Below are positions 9,278-19,542 of a DNA stretch of 64,000 nt, one piece after another. The first letter of the stretch is position 1. Every line of letters starts with the position of its first letter. Where the stretch lies: contig NZ_SJXH01000002.1 of NCBI RefSeq assembly GCF_004336635.1, forward strand, positions 62,001 through 126,000, in the 5' to 3' direction. The position numbers were made by a program, and so were the translations under genes. The notes under the pieces are model-generated. The model searched no databases. It saw only the letters and a list, made by a program, of their open reading frames with translations, and had not been told where the DNA came from. Origin of the DNA: Acinetobacter sp. ANC 4862 (GTDB lineage: Bacteria > Pseudomonadota > Gammaproteobacteria > Pseudomonadales > Moraxellaceae).

Positions 9278-11425
9278 TTAACTATTTATATGTTGATGTT
9301 CACGTAATAACTTCGCCACCCACACCACTAAAATTAGAATAGGAATACCAATCAGTGTGGTCATGAGAAAGAAGTTCGGATAACCAATATTACTTACTAT
9401 AGTACCTGAATAACCGCCTAAAATCTTAGGGGTTAAAGTCATCAGTGAGCTAAAAATCGCGTATTGTACTGCGGTAAATGATACACTGGTCAAGCTCGAC
9501 AAAAATGCAATAAATGCAGCACCTGCAAGCCCTGATGCCAGGTTGTCAACGATAATGGCAAAATATAACCAAAGTGAACTATAAGGTTTAATCACCTTGC
9601 CTGTAATTTCAACTTCGTCAGTGGATTGGGCATTTACGACGGGTAAAGGCTGAACATCAACTTCTAAATCTTTGGCGGTGCTCAAATTCATATTGGTCGT
9701 ATAGCGATGCTGGGTCGTGGACAAGACTTGATTATTTTCAATCACTCCAGCAACGAGCTGTTTAGAAGCTGAATTGATCAAAACCTCAGCCGGAATTGCC
9801 GCACTAAATACGCCTGTTTTATCCAGATTTGCATCAAAAGCTTGACCATCTAAACTTAAGACAATTTTTTGAGATTCAGATAAAGGTTGCCCAAAATACT
9901 GTCCACGAATCACCAAACTATTATTTTTCTCATATAAAGCAATGCTATTGTCACTGGTCACAGGCAATATCTGCATGCTAGATTGTTTTGCATCCTGCTT
10001 TAAATACGGCAATGTCATGACTGCAATATTTTGCGAACTGTCCTTATATTGGGTAGCAACTTGCAGTTCATCCGCTTGTGCCAATACCTGACTCGGTACT
10101 TTGAGTTTCCAGTATCCCACTTCATCGGACTGCACTTTATAATTCTGCTGTCCAACCGTGACATTGACATCATTGATTTGTTGTCCTGATTTTACCAGAC
10201 CGATAAAAATTAGATTGGTCGAGCTTGCCAACACTGCACCAACAAACATCAACTTCATAATGTTCATGCGCTGTGCCAGCAAACCACCTAAGAAACCACC
10301 AACCAGACTGAAAATCACTCCATAAATTTTAACTGCTTCAGCAATTTGCTCTTTGGTGAAATTCAGGTCTTGATAAAATACATTGGAGATTACGCCGGCA
10401 ATAATGTCGGAAATACGGTAAAAACCAATCAACAGCAACAACACCAATGCCAGTTTTACGCCATAACGTTTAAAGAAATCTGCAATCGGATTGACCCAGG
10501 TTTCAAATGCCATTTTCTTGTTGACAGCACCCATTTTCACCAGCAATGAACCCACCAATAACGCAACAGCAGCAGAACCAATAAAACGCAGGGCTTCAAA
10601 ACAAAACAGCAGGAAAGAATCGGAAATTTCAAATTGTGATTTAATGGCTTCAGTTAAAGTACCAGAGAAAATATAGCTGAGCACAAAACTGATTACGGCC
10701 ACAAAAAATACCGCCACCAAACGGTAGTAATCGGTACGTTTATAATCTTTATAGACCCGATTCACTTGTGGTTCACGAATCACCAATGTGGTGATAATGC
10801 CCACCAGCATCACCGCAGCCATAGCCAAATAGGTAATCTTCCAGGCACTATAAATATAGTTACCTTTCGCAGTACCTAATGATGCAGCCAAAAATAATGC
10901 ACCAGCACCTGCTACAATCATCCCGATGCGATAACCGGCATTGTAGGTCGAAGCCAGCACCGTCTGCATTTGCGTTTCAGCCAGTTCAATACGGTAAGCA
11001 TCAATGACAATATCTTGAGTCGCTGCAGAAAAGCCAAGCAACACTGCCCCCACCGCCATCTGGTACAAATAACTTTGTCCGAGTGCCGGATTTGAAAATG
11101 CCATAATACAAATGGCACAGATAATCAGTACTTGCGCAATCAGCAACCACGCCCTACGCCGACCGAGTATTTTCGTCAGTACCGGAACAGGTAATTCATC
11201 GATTAACGGTGCCCAAACAAACTTGAAGGAATAGCCAAGTGCTGCCCAGCTAAAAAAAGTCACCGCACTTTTATCAATTCCAGCCTCTCCGAGCCATAAA
11301 GACAGGCTTGAAAAAATCAGTAATATTGGAATACCTGCGGAGAAACCCAAAAACAGCATAATAAGGGCACGGCGATCAAGAAAGGCGGTAAAGGCCGATT
11401 TCCATCCAGTAGATTGTGTGGTCAT
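9278..11425 (-). CDS. ampG: AmpG-type muropeptide permease with extra Ig-like region
   Basis: MFS permease of the AmpG family, which imports GlcNAc-anhydroMurNAc peptides for cell-wall recycling and beta-lactamase signalling. The opening [18 protein letters not shown], the APLIDE loop, GRRRAW and [17 protein letters not shown] are typical. At 715 residues it is much longer than E. coli AmpG (491). The excess is a non-membrane block at about residues 410-610, between hydrophobic helices. This block contains two similar segments resembling bacterial Ig-like modules ([11 protein letters not shown]... and [11 protein letters not shown]...). Helices resume at [20 protein letters not shown]. gloA follows after 5 bases. 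The Ig-like reading is inference. Confidence 0.85.
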   Translation of the reverse strand: MTTQSTGWKSAFTAFLDRRALIMLFLGFSAGIPILLIFSSLSLWLGEAGIDKSAVTFFSWAALGYSFKFVWAPLIDELPVPVLTKILGRRRAWLLIAQVLIICAICIMAFSNPALGQSYLYQMAVGAVLLGFSAATQDIVIDAYRIELAETQMQTVLASTYNAGYRIGMIVAGAGALFLAASLGTAKGNYIYSAWKITYLAMAAVMLVGIITTLVIREPQVNRVYKDYKRTDYYRLVAVFFVAVISFVLSYIFSGTLTEAIKSQFEISDSFLLFCFEALRFIGSAAVALLVGSLLVKMGAVNKKMAFETWVNPIADFFKRYGVKLALVLLLLIGFYRISDIIAGVISNVFYQDLNFTKEQIAEAVKIYGVIFSLVGGFLGGLLAQRMNIMKLMFVGAVLASSTNLIFIGLVKSGQQINDVNVTVGQQNYKVQSDEVGYWKLKVPSQVLAQADELQVATQYKDSSQNIAVMTLPYLKQDAKQSSMQILPVTSDNSIALYEKNNSLVIRGQYFGQPLSESQKIVLSLDGQAFDANLDKTGVFSAAIPAEVLINSASKQLVAGVIENNQVLSTTQHRYTTNMNLSTAKDLEVDVQPLPVVNAQSTDEVEITGKVIKPYSSLWLYFAIIVDNLASGLAGAAFIAFLSSLTSVSFTAVQYAIFSSLMTLTPKILGGYSGTIVSNIGYPNFFLMTTLIGIPILILVVWVAKLLREHQHINS

Positions 11426-11629
11426 TAATTTATTATGTTCTGCAAAAACTCAATGTCGCTATTCAAACGCGTAATGCGATAGGTTTCAACAATATTTACG
11501 AAATCATTATTTTATTTTATCGATTAAACTGTCATGTCTGCTTGAATTTTTCAAGCAAACCTGTATACCTTTAAATCTCTATCGCAATATTTCGTTTTGG
11601 ATTTTACAGTGACCCAAAGACTCGAGCAA

Positions 11630-14242
11630 ATGAACTCTTCTTTATCTGCCAATATTATCAGCAACATTGAACAACCGAGCCAAAACATTTTAACTTCAGC
11701 ATTTGAACAACCAGAAATACAAAGCACTTTAGAAAAAACCAAACTGAAATCTGAACAACTGACGCATATTCCTAATTACGATAAAATTCCTGCATCAACG
11801 CGTCGCCTGAAACCCCTGAATAATTTTCTGGGGCAAGATCGCGCACGTGCCTCTGTAGAAGCAGGTATTGCTCTACCTTATTCAGGCTATAACATTTTTG
11901 CTGTGGGTACGGCGGGCCTCGGCAAACGCACCATGATTAAGCGTTTATTGCAACAACACGCCAAAACCATGCCGACACCAAACGACTGGGTCTACGTCAA
12001 TAATTTCAAATTACCGCGTCAACCGATTGCGTTAGAGCTTCCTTCCGGTCAAGCAGCGAAATTTCAAACGCTGTTGCATCAGACCTGGCAAACCATCTTA
12101 AAGCAATTAGAACGCCGTTTTACCGCAGAAATTTATCATAACCGTATTGAGCTGATTCGCCAGCAAATTGGGGATGAGCAACAACAAGCGCTGATTGAAC
12201 TCACCAAAGAAGGTGAAGCGCTGGATCTGAAACTGATTACGCGTCATGAAGAACACTGTTTTGTACCTGTACATTTCATTGATGATTCCCCTCACGAAAT
12301 GACGCCAGAGGAAATTAATGCGCTAAACAGTAAAGAACGTGCTGAAATTTCAACCAATATGCGTTACATGGACAAAAAACTGGAACGCTTAGGCCTGCAT
12401 TTGGGCGATTTAGAAGATGATGCACGCGACAAAGTACAAAGCTTGAATCGTGATATTGCAAAACAAGTGGTCATGCCGCGTATCGAGCAAATCCTGAATA
12501 AATTTGGTGAAGTAGAAGGCTTAAAAGACTATCTCAAATATTATGCCGAAGACATTATTAACAATGTCGAAATTGTACTTGAGCAAGAAGAAGATGACTT
12601 TAGGCCTGGGCTATTTAGCCGTGTGCCGGCACGTTATCAAGCCAATATCATTGTTTCATACAAGCCAAATTCTGGTGCACCGGTGATTTTTGAAGATTTC
12701 CCAACGCATTACAATTTATTGGGTCACGTTGAACAACTTACTCAAAATGGCACCATTACCACAGACTTCACCCTGATTCGCCCAGGCACGCTACATAAAG
12801 CCAATGGCGGCTTTTTAATGCTCGAAGCGGAGCAACTGCTTGAACAGCCTTATGCATGGCAAGGTTTAAAACGTGCCTTAAAATCAGGACAGCTAAAACT
12901 ATCTTCGCTGGAACATATGCTGACTTTAACCGGCAGTATTTCGATTGAACCGCAATCTATTCCATTGAATTTAAAAGTTGTTTTACTTGCAGAACCTGAA
13001 GTTTATTATGAAATTCTAGAAGTCGAACCAGAACTGGGCAGTGTCTTTAAAATTCGTGCTGACTTTACCGATACATTACAACGTAATGACAGCAATGAGC
13101 AGGCATATATGCAGCTGATTGCCGATTATGTGCAAGCAGACAAATTACTCCCTTTTGACCGTTCTGCTTTAGCTGCCTTGCTGACAGATTCAAGTCGTCA
13201 GGCAGAAGACCAAAGTTCATTGTCATTACATGCTTTGACTTTGGGTGATTTGATTCGCGAAGCACATCACCATGCGGAAAAATCGGGTGACAAAATCGTT
13301 AGCGATAAACATATCAATACAGCGCTCGATCATCGTAAGTACCGCCTCGGTTATTTACGTGAATTATACTGGGAAGATTTGTCTCGTGGAACACAGCTCA
13401 TTGAGACAAAAGGACATCGTTTAGGACAGATTAATGCCCTCTCTGTGATTCAGTATGCAGATGTTGAATTTGGTTTACCTTCGCGCTTAACCGCTTCGGT
13501 TTATCAAGGTGGTGGCGATATTCTGGATATTGAACGCAGTGTGGAACTCGGTGGCTCCCTACATGCCAAAGGCGTATTATTGATGTCGAGTTTCCTCAAA
13601 GCGCACTTTGGTCGTGAACAGATTCTACATTTCTCTGCTGCCCTTGCCTTTGAACAAAGCTATGGTCAGGTAGATGGTGACAGTGCAACCGTGGCTGAAC
13701 TTTCTGCACTCTTATCAGCCATTAGCCAACTGCCAATTGACCAATCCTGGGCAATCACCGGTTCAATGAATCAGCTCGGTCAGGTCCAACCCATTGGCGG
13801 TGTAAATGCAAAAATTGAAGGCTTCTTCGATGCTTGTAAATTACAAGGCTTAACAGGAAAACAAGGTGTGATTATTCCACGCCAAAATATGCAACATTTA
13901 ATGTTGCGACACGATGTCATTGAAGCGGTTGAAAAAGGTCAATTCCATATTCATGCCATTCAGACCATTGATCAAGCTTTAGAAATTCTCATGGCTCGCC
14001 CTGTCGGCACCCTAAACAAAAAAGGTCGCTATAGCAAAAATTCAATTTATGCTGCTGTTATGGAGCAACTTGAATATTGGCAGGCCATTGAAGATGGTGA
14101 AGCGTTTGAGGAAGAGACCAAGAAAAAGAAAAAAAAGAAGAAAGCCAAGAAAAAGCTGAAAGAGGAAGCAGAAAAACAACCGCTTCCGGCTGATGGGGTT
14201 GAACCTAAAAACACCAGCAAGGATAAGTCAGAAGCAGAGTAA
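11630..14242 (+). CDS. Lon-like ATP-dependent protease (LonB/YcbZ type)
   Basis: About 870 residues. The N-terminal ATPase part has a modified Walker A (GTAGLGKRT, about residue 95). The C-terminal Lon protease domain carries a Ser-Lys dyad, with Ser in GDSATVAEL and Lys in GGVNAKIEGFFDAC. This is the E. coli YcbZ/LonB group, whose substrates are poorly known. The C-terminus ends in a run of lysines with Glu-rich flanks (about 830-860). The start is uncertain: the first ATG is 11630, but GTG 11609 and TTG 11597 are in frame and none has a clear ribosome site. The gene diverges from ampG. Confidence 0.87.
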   Translation: MNSSLSANIISNIEQPSQNILTSAFEQPEIQSTLEKTKLKSEQLTHIPNYDKIPASTRRLKPLNNFLGQDRARASVEAGIALPYSGYNIFAVGTAGLGKRTMIKRLLQQHAKTMPTPNDWVYVNNFKLPRQPIALELPSGQAAKFQTLLHQTWQTILKQLERRFTAEIYHNRIELIRQQIGDEQQQALIELTKEGEALDLKLITRHEEHCFVPVHFIDDSPHEMTPEEINALNSKERAEISTNMRYMDKKLERLGLHLGDLEDDARDKVQSLNRDIAKQVVMPRIEQILNKFGEVEGLKDYLKYYAEDIINNVEIVLEQEEDDFRPGLFSRVPARYQANIIVSYKPNSGAPVIFEDFPTHYNLLGHVEQLTQNGTITTDFTLIRPGTLHKANGGFLMLEAEQLLEQPYAWQGLKRALKSGQLKLSSLEHMLTLTGSISIEPQSIPLNLKVVLLAEPEVYYEILEVEPELGSVFKIRADFTDTLQRNDSNEQAYMQLIADYVQADKLLPFDRSALAALLTDSSRQAEDQSSLSLHALTLGDLIREAHHHAEKSGDKIVSDKHINTALDHRKYRLGYLRELYWEDLSRGTQLIETKGHRLGQINALSVIQYADVEFGLPSRLTASVYQGGGDILDIERSVELGGSLHAKGVLLMSSFLKAHFGREQILHFSAALAFEQSYGQVDGDSATVAELSALLSAISQLPIDQSWAITGSMNQLGQVQPIGGVNAKIEGFFDACKLQGLTGKQGVIIPRQNMQHLMLRHDVIEAVEKGQFHIHAIQTIDQALEILMARPVGTLNKKGRYSKNSIYAAVMEQLEYWQAIEDGEAFEEETKKKKKKKKAKKKLKEEAEKQPLPADGVEPKNTSKDKSEAE

Positions 14243-14279
14243 TCTGCTTCTTTAAAAAGCACCATTAAACCAACTCATT

Positions 14280-14306
14280 AAAAAAGCGCCACCAGGCGCT
14301 TTTTTA
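14280..14306. terminator. Bidirectional terminator, Lon-like gene / grxD
   Basis: AAAAAGCGCC-ACCA-GGCGCTTTTTT lies between two convergent stops. Confidence 0.88.
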
Positions 14307-14323
14307 ATCACTTTACAACTGAA

Positions 14324-14665
14324 TTAAGCTTCAGGTGCTGGGCTGTGCTGTTCTACTAAAGATTTTAATTCACCTTTTTGGAACATATCTAGCATAATAT
14401 CGCTACCACCAATTAATTCGCCATTAATCCACAATTGCGGGAAAGTAGGCCAATTTGCAATTTGCGGCAAAGTCGCGCGAATATCTTGGTTTTCCAAAAT
14501 GTTTACATAAGCAAATGGACGACCAATTTGACTGAGTGCTTCTACCGCACGTGCAGAGAAACCACATTGTGGGAATTGCGGCGTACCTTTCATATAAAGA
14601 AGTACTGCATGTTTAGCAATTTGGTCACGAATTAACGCTTCAGTGTCGCGTGCTTGTTCAGTCAT
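14324..14665 (-). CDS. grxD: Monothiol glutaredoxin
   Basis: Monothiol glutaredoxin of the Grx4/GrxD type, 113 residues, binding and transferring Fe-S clusters in the cytosol. The active site is CGFS in GTPQFPQCGFSARAVE. The glutathione-binding blocks WPTFPQLWINGELIGGSDI are intact. Start chosen at 14665 (MTEQARD), preceded by GAGGATTTATCA. The reading frame extends 13 codons further to 14704, but that segment lacks a good site and would exceed the family length. Confidence 0.95.
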   Translation of the reverse strand: MTEQARDTEALIRDQIAKHAVLLYMKGTPQFPQCGFSARAVEALSQIGRPFAYVNILENQDIRATLPQIANWPTFPQLWINGELIGGSDIMLDMFQKGELKSLVEQHSPAPEA

Positions 14666-14827
14666 TGATAAATCCTCAACTAATCTGCCTCGCATTATAC
14701 CCAAAACTTAACAAAACAGTATGACTAAAGCAATATTTCCATTTTTATTTACATTTGGGCTTTTATTCTGTAGCAGTTTTTGCTTAGATAAACCTTTATT
14801 TTCCCACCTAACAGATAAGAGTTAGTC

Positions 14828-16039
14828 ATGAATAACATTACCCTTGCCCCAGTGCAATCTGATCAACCTTCACACTTGATGCCAGTATTTGGCCGTCAGC
14901 CGATCAGCTTTGTTCGCGGTCGAGGTTCTTATCTTTATACAGAAGATGGCACTGAATATTTTGATGCACTTACAGGTATTGCGGTATGTGGTCTAGGTCA
15001 TGCTCATCCTGTTATTGCTGAAGCCATTGCTGATCAAGCGGCAACCCTCATTCACACCAGCAACTTGTTTGAAGTGCCTTGGCAAACTGCTGCAGCACAA
15101 AAACTTGCTGAAGTTTCAGGCATGGAAGAAATTTTCTTCTCGAACAGCGGTGCAGAATCCAATGAAGGTGCAATTAAAATTGCCCGTAAATTTGGATCTA
15201 TGCAAGGCATTGCCAATCCTAAAATTATTGTTGCGGATCGTTCTTTCCATGGTCGTACCATGGCGACCCTTTCAGCAACGGGCAACAAAAAAGTTCAGGA
15301 AGGTTTTGGCCCACTGGTTGAAGGTTTTATTCGCGTACCTTTTGGTGATATTGAAGCCATTGAAGAAGCAGCAATTAACCACCCGGACATCGTGGCGATT
15401 TTTGTTGAACCGATTCAAGGTGAAGGCGGTGTCAATACTGCACCTCAAGGTTTTAGCTACCTCGAAGAAATCCGTCAAATCTGTAACCAACATAACTGGC
15501 TGATGATGCTGGATGAAGTTCAAACCGGTAATGGCCGTACCGGTAAATACTTTGCTTACCAGCATACCAACATTGTTCCAGATGTTTTAACCACTGCAAA
15601 AGGTTTGGGTAACGGCTTCCCGATTGGTGCCGTGATGACTCAGGGTCGCGGTGTCGGTATACTGACTGCGGGCAGCCATGGTTCAACTTATAGCGGTACA
15701 GCATTGGGTTCACGTGTTGTTTATACGGTGATTGATCTTATTCAGAAAGAAAATCTGGTTGAAAATGCTGCGAAAATGGGCAGCTATATCGTTGAGCAAC
15801 TGACTCAACAGCTGAGTGGGCAAAACGTGACAGTCCGTGGATTCGGTCTCATGATTGGTATTGAATTACCGAAAGAATGTGGTGAACTGGTTAATATTGC
15901 CCGTGATGAATATCATTTAATTATTAATGTGACTGCGGGTTCTGTGGTTCGTCTATTGCCTACTTTAAACATTACCCAAGAACAGGCAGATCAATTGATT
16001 GCTCGTCTTGTAAAAATGATTAAAGCCTTTTTAGCTTAA
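14828..16039 (+). CDS. argD: Acetylornithine/succinyldiaminopimelate aminotransferase family
   Basis: PLP class-III aminotransferase, 403 residues. It probably converts N-acetylglutamate semialdehyde to N-acetylornithine in arginine synthesis; ArgD also serves in lysine synthesis. GVGLAHPVIAEA-like opening, SNSGAESNEGAIKIAR, MLDEVQTGNGRTG and the PLP lysine in TTAKGLGNGFPIGAV are visible. It is a single gene with a terminator behind it. A closely related transaminase such as succinylornithine aminotransferase cannot be excluded, but no arginine-degradation genes adjoin. Confidence 0.9.
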   Translation: MNNITLAPVQSDQPSHLMPVFGRQPISFVRGRGSYLYTEDGTEYFDALTGIAVCGLGHAHPVIAEAIADQAATLIHTSNLFEVPWQTAAAQKLAEVSGMEEIFFSNSGAESNEGAIKIARKFGSMQGIANPKIIVADRSFHGRTMATLSATGNKKVQEGFGPLVEGFIRVPFGDIEAIEEAAINHPDIVAIFVEPIQGEGGVNTAPQGFSYLEEIRQICNQHNWLMMLDEVQTGNGRTGKYFAYQHTNIVPDVLTTAKGLGNGFPIGAVMTQGRGVGILTAGSHGSTYSGTALGSRVVYTVIDLIQKENLVENAAKMGSYIVEQLTQQLSGQNVTVRGFGLMIGIELPKECGELVNIARDEYHLIINVTAGSVVRLLPTLNITQEQADQLIARLVKMIKAFLA

Positions 16040-16060
16040 TTCTTTAATCGTTCAAAAACG

Positions 16061-16085
16061 AAAAGCCGCTGATAGCGGCTTTTTT
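16061..16085. terminator. Terminator after argD (also faces the LysR gene)
   Basis: AAAAGCCGCT-GATA-GCGGCTTTTTT. Confidence 0.88.
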
Positions 16086-16100
16086 CATACTCATCGGCTT

Positions 16101-17030
16101 TTATGAAGCTTCTTGATAAATTCTGCCACCGGGTAATTGGCAGAAATATTGTTTTAGTGCCTCTAAACAACGATGAATTTTCATCGGCTGTTGTTCATGT
16201 TTTGAAATAATGGCATACAAGGTAAAACTTGGTAATCTCCACTCCGGTAAAACTTCAACCAAAGCGCCATTGATTAAATCTTTTTGTGCATCTAAATATA
16301 AAATTCGAGCGATACCGTGTCCTTGCTGACATAATGCTTTGGCAACCAAGACATTATTTGATGTCAATCTCGAACGCATCTCCAAACTAATATCTTCATT
16401 GGTCACACCATGCTGGAATGACAAAGATTGATAATTTTTGATCACATTCATTGGAATTAAATCATGATGCTTTAAATCCTCAGGACGTGAAACAGGTGCT
16501 GACTGATTCAAATAACTCGGTGAAGCAACCAGAACCTGCTCAACTCTAGCAAGCGGCACCACATGCAAATTATTATCTTCAATTTTTGAACTTATTCGCA
16601 ACGCAATATCAATACGACCTTCAATCAGGTCAATATATTGATTGTCAGCTTCTACATGAACTGCCAGACCTCGATGAGCAGACATCCAATGTGACAATGC
16701 TGGAATGACATGATTTGCAGCTAATTCTGGCGTAGTTGCAATACGTAAATCACCAACAAGATCATCACGCAGCTCATTAATTCGTATTTTCCCGCGCTCT
16801 GCGGCAGCGAGCATCTCTTGACAGCTGTGGAAAAAAGCTTGTCCCGCTTCAGTTAAACTCAACTTTCTGGTAGAACGATGTAAAAGTGTAACTTCCATCT
16901 CATGTTCTAAAGAACGAATTTGCTGACTTACAGCACTGGTGGTGATCCCTAAATTTCGGGCTGCACCACTGAACGAGTTTTTTTCTACAACACAAGCAAA
17001 AACACCCATTGCTCGAAGTTGATCTAACAT
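16101..17030 (-). CDS. LysR-family transcriptional regulator
   Basis: 309 residues. The N-terminal winged helix-turn-helix (about 1-60) includes VEKNSFSGAARNLGITTSAV and LEHEMEVTLLHRSTRKLSLTE-like blocks. The C-terminal part is a periplasmic-binding-like effector domain. It resembles the AaeR/CrgA subgroup. Start 17030 (MLDQLRAM) has AGGGAAAT just upstream; the frame continues to 17078 without support. It faces argD tail to tail, and its other neighbour nlpD reads the same way, so no divergent target is evident. The effector and targets are unknown. Confidence 0.88.
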   Translation of the reverse strand: MLDQLRAMGVFACVVEKNSFSGAARNLGITTSAVSQQIRSLEHEMEVTLLHRSTRKLSLTEAGQAFFHSCQEMLAAAERGKIRINELRDDLVGDLRIATTPELAANHVIPALSHWMSAHRGLAVHVEADNQYIDLIEGRIDIALRISSKIEDNNLHVVPLARVEQVLVASPSYLNQSAPVSRPEDLKHHDLIPMNVIKNYQSLSFQHGVTNEDISLEMRSRLTSNNVLVAKALCQQGHGIARILYLDAQKDLINGALVEVLPEWRLPSFTLYAIISKHEQQPMKIHRCLEALKQYFCQLPGGRIYQEAS

Positions 17031-17122
17031 AAATTTCCCTCTGAACTTATGAGATGCTTTATCTTTCGATAAAGGCAACTCATTGTATTATACGGTGAAA
17101 TTTAAGTAATGCATTATTTTAT

Positions 17123-17938
17123 TTAATTAATAGGTAATACCTTAGTCGGATCAATAGGCTTGCCATCTAGACGAACCTGAAATTCAAGCATAGTGCGGGT
17201 TGTACCGGATGAACCCATTTCCGCAATCTTCTGCCCAGCCGTCACATTTTCTCCACTTTTCACATTCATTTTACTGTTATGTGCATAGGCTGAAATGTAA
17301 CCGTTAATATGCTTGATCAGAATCAGGTTGCCATATTCTTTTAAGCCATCTGCTGCATAAACCACTTGTCCATCCGCTGCTGCATAAATAGCATCACCCA
17401 CATTGCCTGTATAGCGAATCCCTTTAATATTATTAGCTAGATTAAAGTTTTGCAGCACTGCACCATTACTTGGTTTGACCCAACGTAACGCAGATGCTTT
17501 AGAGGATGCCACAGGTGCAGTTGGAACATTGGCTACAACTGGTGCAGTGGTTTTCGCTGGAGTAGTTGGAAGTTGAACGGTTTGACGTTGGATCGGTGCA
17601 GCTTGTGTCACCGCTTGCGTCGTGGTGGTACGACGTGAACCAGAATCTTTTAAACGTAAAGACTGTCCAACATAAATGCGATACGGCGGCGTTATGTCAT
17701 TCATATCAGCAACGCTGGTATAAGCTAGACCATAACGTGCAGCAATCCCACTTAAAGTATCTCCAGATCGAACGGTATAGTAGTCTGGTGCAGCTGCATA
17801 ACGGGTGGCATTATGAATTTGTGGTTTTGAAGCACAGCCACTCAAAATGACAGTGGAAATAACAGCTGTAGACAATACAATGGTTTTCAGCAAGGCTGAA
17901 GGCACAGCAAATAAGCGATATTGTGACACCACGTGCAT
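17123..17938 (-). CDS. nlpD: NlpD-like LysM/M23 lipoprotein
   Basis: 271-residue lipoprotein with an N-terminal signal and lipobox LSGC (Cys about 35). A LysM peptidoglycan-binding domain follows (YYTVRSGDTLSGIAARYG, about 53-97). The C-terminal domain is M23/LytM-like. The zinc-binding HxxxD is replaced (KGIRYTG), while SAYAHN remains, as in E. coli NlpD. It is therefore probably a non-catalytic activator of amidase AmiC in cell separation. surE lies directly upstream on the same strand, as in the surE-pcm-nlpD-rpoS cluster; pcm and rpoS are not adjacent here. GAGGAAG precedes the start. Confidence 0.88.
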   Translation of the reverse strand: MHVVSQYRLFAVPSALLKTIVLSTAVISTVILSGCASKPQIHNATRYAAAPDYYTVRSGDTLSGIAARYGLAYTSVADMNDITPPYRIYVGQSLRLKDSGSRRTTTTQAVTQAAPIQRQTVQLPTTPAKTTAPVVANVPTAPVASSKASALRWVKPSNGAVLQNFNLANNIKGIRYTGNVGDAIYAAADGQVVYAADGLKEYGNLILIKHINGYISAYAHNSKMNVKSGENVTAGQKIAEMGSSGTTRTMLEFQVRLDGKPIDPTKVLPIN

Positions 17939-18053
17939 TAATCTTCCTCTCTACATACAAATGTATTTATTGATTTGCGCCAAGATTAGCAAAAAAATAT
18001 ATAAAAAATTATTTCAATTCTACATTTTCACAAAGTTATAACACTACTTGCAA

Positions 18054-18824
18054 CTATTTGGAAAACTGTGCATGCAATGTGCTTAAAATGTCATAATTTG
18101 TAGCATCCATTTGAATCGGCGTGATGCTGACATAGCCATTTGCTACGGCAAAAAAATCCGAGTCTATTTCAGTCAGGCCTTTTTTAGGCTCCGCGACTGC
18201 CTCGCCAGAAAGACCAATCCAATAGACTTGACGACCCCGCGGGTCTACATGACTGGTGATGGGTTTGGATTGACTGCGTCTACCCTGATAGGTAATTTTT
18301 GAACCTTGTAATTCTGGTACATCCGGAATATTGACATTAAAGATGTGACGCGGAGGTAAAACAGGCAAACCAGACGCAATAAAATCATGCACCCATTGTG
18401 CAGCGACAGCATAATCTTTCGGGTGCTCGTAAGAACGAACATTTTGCCCTGCCATAGAGACTGCAATTGCAGGTTGTTTCATTAGACGCCCTTCAAAAGC
18501 GGCACCAACGGTTCCCGAATACAGAACATCATCGCCTAAATTGGCACCACTATTAATACCACTGACCACCAGATCAAATTCAAAATCAAATAGACCATTC
18601 ATAGACAGATACACACAATCTGCCGGTGTACCATTCACCGCCCAAACATCGGGTGAAATTTGAATGGGACGTAAAGGTCGATCTAAAGTCAAGGCACTGG
18701 AGAAACCACTACGCTCGCTTTCAGGTGCAACAATAACAACGCGCCCCAAAGGCGCTAAAGCATGCGCAAGCGCTTGAATACCGGGAGCAAAAACACCATC
18801 ATCATTGGCAATTAATATATTCAC
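18054..18824 (-). CDS. surE: 5'/3'-nucleotidase SurE
   Basis: 256-residue metal-dependent phosphatase of nucleoside 5'/3'-monophosphates, linked to stationary-phase survival. The metal site NDDG begins at residue 7 ([15 protein letters not shown]). [21 protein letters not shown] and NVNIPD are family blocks. It is the first gene of a surE-nlpD pair on the - strand, separated from nlpD by 115 bases. Confidence 0.96.
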   Translation of the reverse strand: MNILIANDDGVFAPGIQALAHALAPLGRVVIVAPESERSGFSSALTLDRPLRPIQISPDVWAVNGTPADCVYLSMNGLFDFEFDLVVSGINSGANLGDDVLYSGTVGAAFEGRLMKQPAIAVSMAGQNVRSYEHPKDYAVAAQWVHDFIASGLPVLPPRHIFNVNIPDVPELQGSKITYQGRRSQSKPITSHVDPRGRQVYWIGLSGEAVAEPKKGLTEIDSDFFAVANGYVSITPIQMDATNYDILSTLHAQFSK

Positions 18825-18936
18825 TTAAAAATCTCGTAACGGTTTGAAAAATGACTGGTCAGAACATTTGATTGAATAAGATAAAGAATTATATATATTT
18901 AACCCTCGACATCCATTCAAAATGTGTGACTAAAAA

Positions 18937-19311
18937 ATGATTACAACGATCTCATTTCGTAGCTTCTTGGGTTTAGGTTTTGCAGCGTTACTCTCACAAG
19001 CTGTTTTAGCCGATGAAGGCTTAACTCAAGCAGAAGCCAATACTATTGTTAAAGAAGACATTGCTTCGACTCAAGTTATGGCTGAAGTATGCCCTGCAAT
19101 TGTTGGTAAAAATGCAAAATTTGATCACAATATTCATCAGCTCATTCAGTCTTACCTGCAAGACTATTCAGATAAATCGATGACTTACGATAAAATTCAA
19201 GCAGATACAGAATATAAGTCTGTTCTTGATGAAGCGCGTCAAGCTGCAAAAGAAACCAGTAAAGATGAACAAAAATCAGTTTGTAATGACGTGGTCAATT
19301 ACGACGCATAA
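18937..19311 (+). CDS. Small secreted protein, MCR_0457-like, copy 1
   Basis: 124 residues with a cleavable signal peptide (hydrophobic to about residue 25, ending VLA). The mature helical protein has two cysteines, in AEVCPAIV and SVCNDVV, suggesting a disulfide in the periplasm. It is a paralogue of the gene 230 bases downstream, with the same cysteine spacing and the pattern EVCP...YKSVLDEAR...VCNDV. I recall a Moraxella/Acinetobacter family named MCR_0457; the function is unknown. Confidence 0.75.
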   Translation: MITTISFRSFLGLGFAALLSQAVLADEGLTQAEANTIVKEDIASTQVMAEVCPAIVGKNAKFDHNIHQLIQSYLQDYSDKSMTYDKIQADTEYKSVLDEARQAAKETSKDEQKSVCNDVVNYDA

Positions 19312-19364
19312 TTCACAACAGATCATCTATCTAGAATACTCAATTTGTCGAGCATTCTATAAAT

Positions 19365-19402
19365 GGGCATGCAGATTATCCAGCTTCATGCCCTATTTTT
19401 TA
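19365..19402 (+). terminator. Terminator after secreted protein copy 1
   Basis: GGGCATG pairs with CATGCCC, followed by TATTTTTT. This separates the two paralogous genes into two transcripts. Confidence 0.7.
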
Positions 19403-19542
19403 TAAAATAAATATAAGTCAAATTTCATTCATTGATTCTTCAATTTTCAACAGCTTCAATACATTTGTGTACTTACAATTACTAAAAATATCGTTAAGCT
19501 TATTTATATTGTTATATTTTTAAATAATTTAGGTCTGCTTAA

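Noticed and set aside
17123..17938. Active M23 endopeptidase
   Set aside because: The zinc-binding HxxxD position is lost, as in NlpD, so a regulatory role is more likely.
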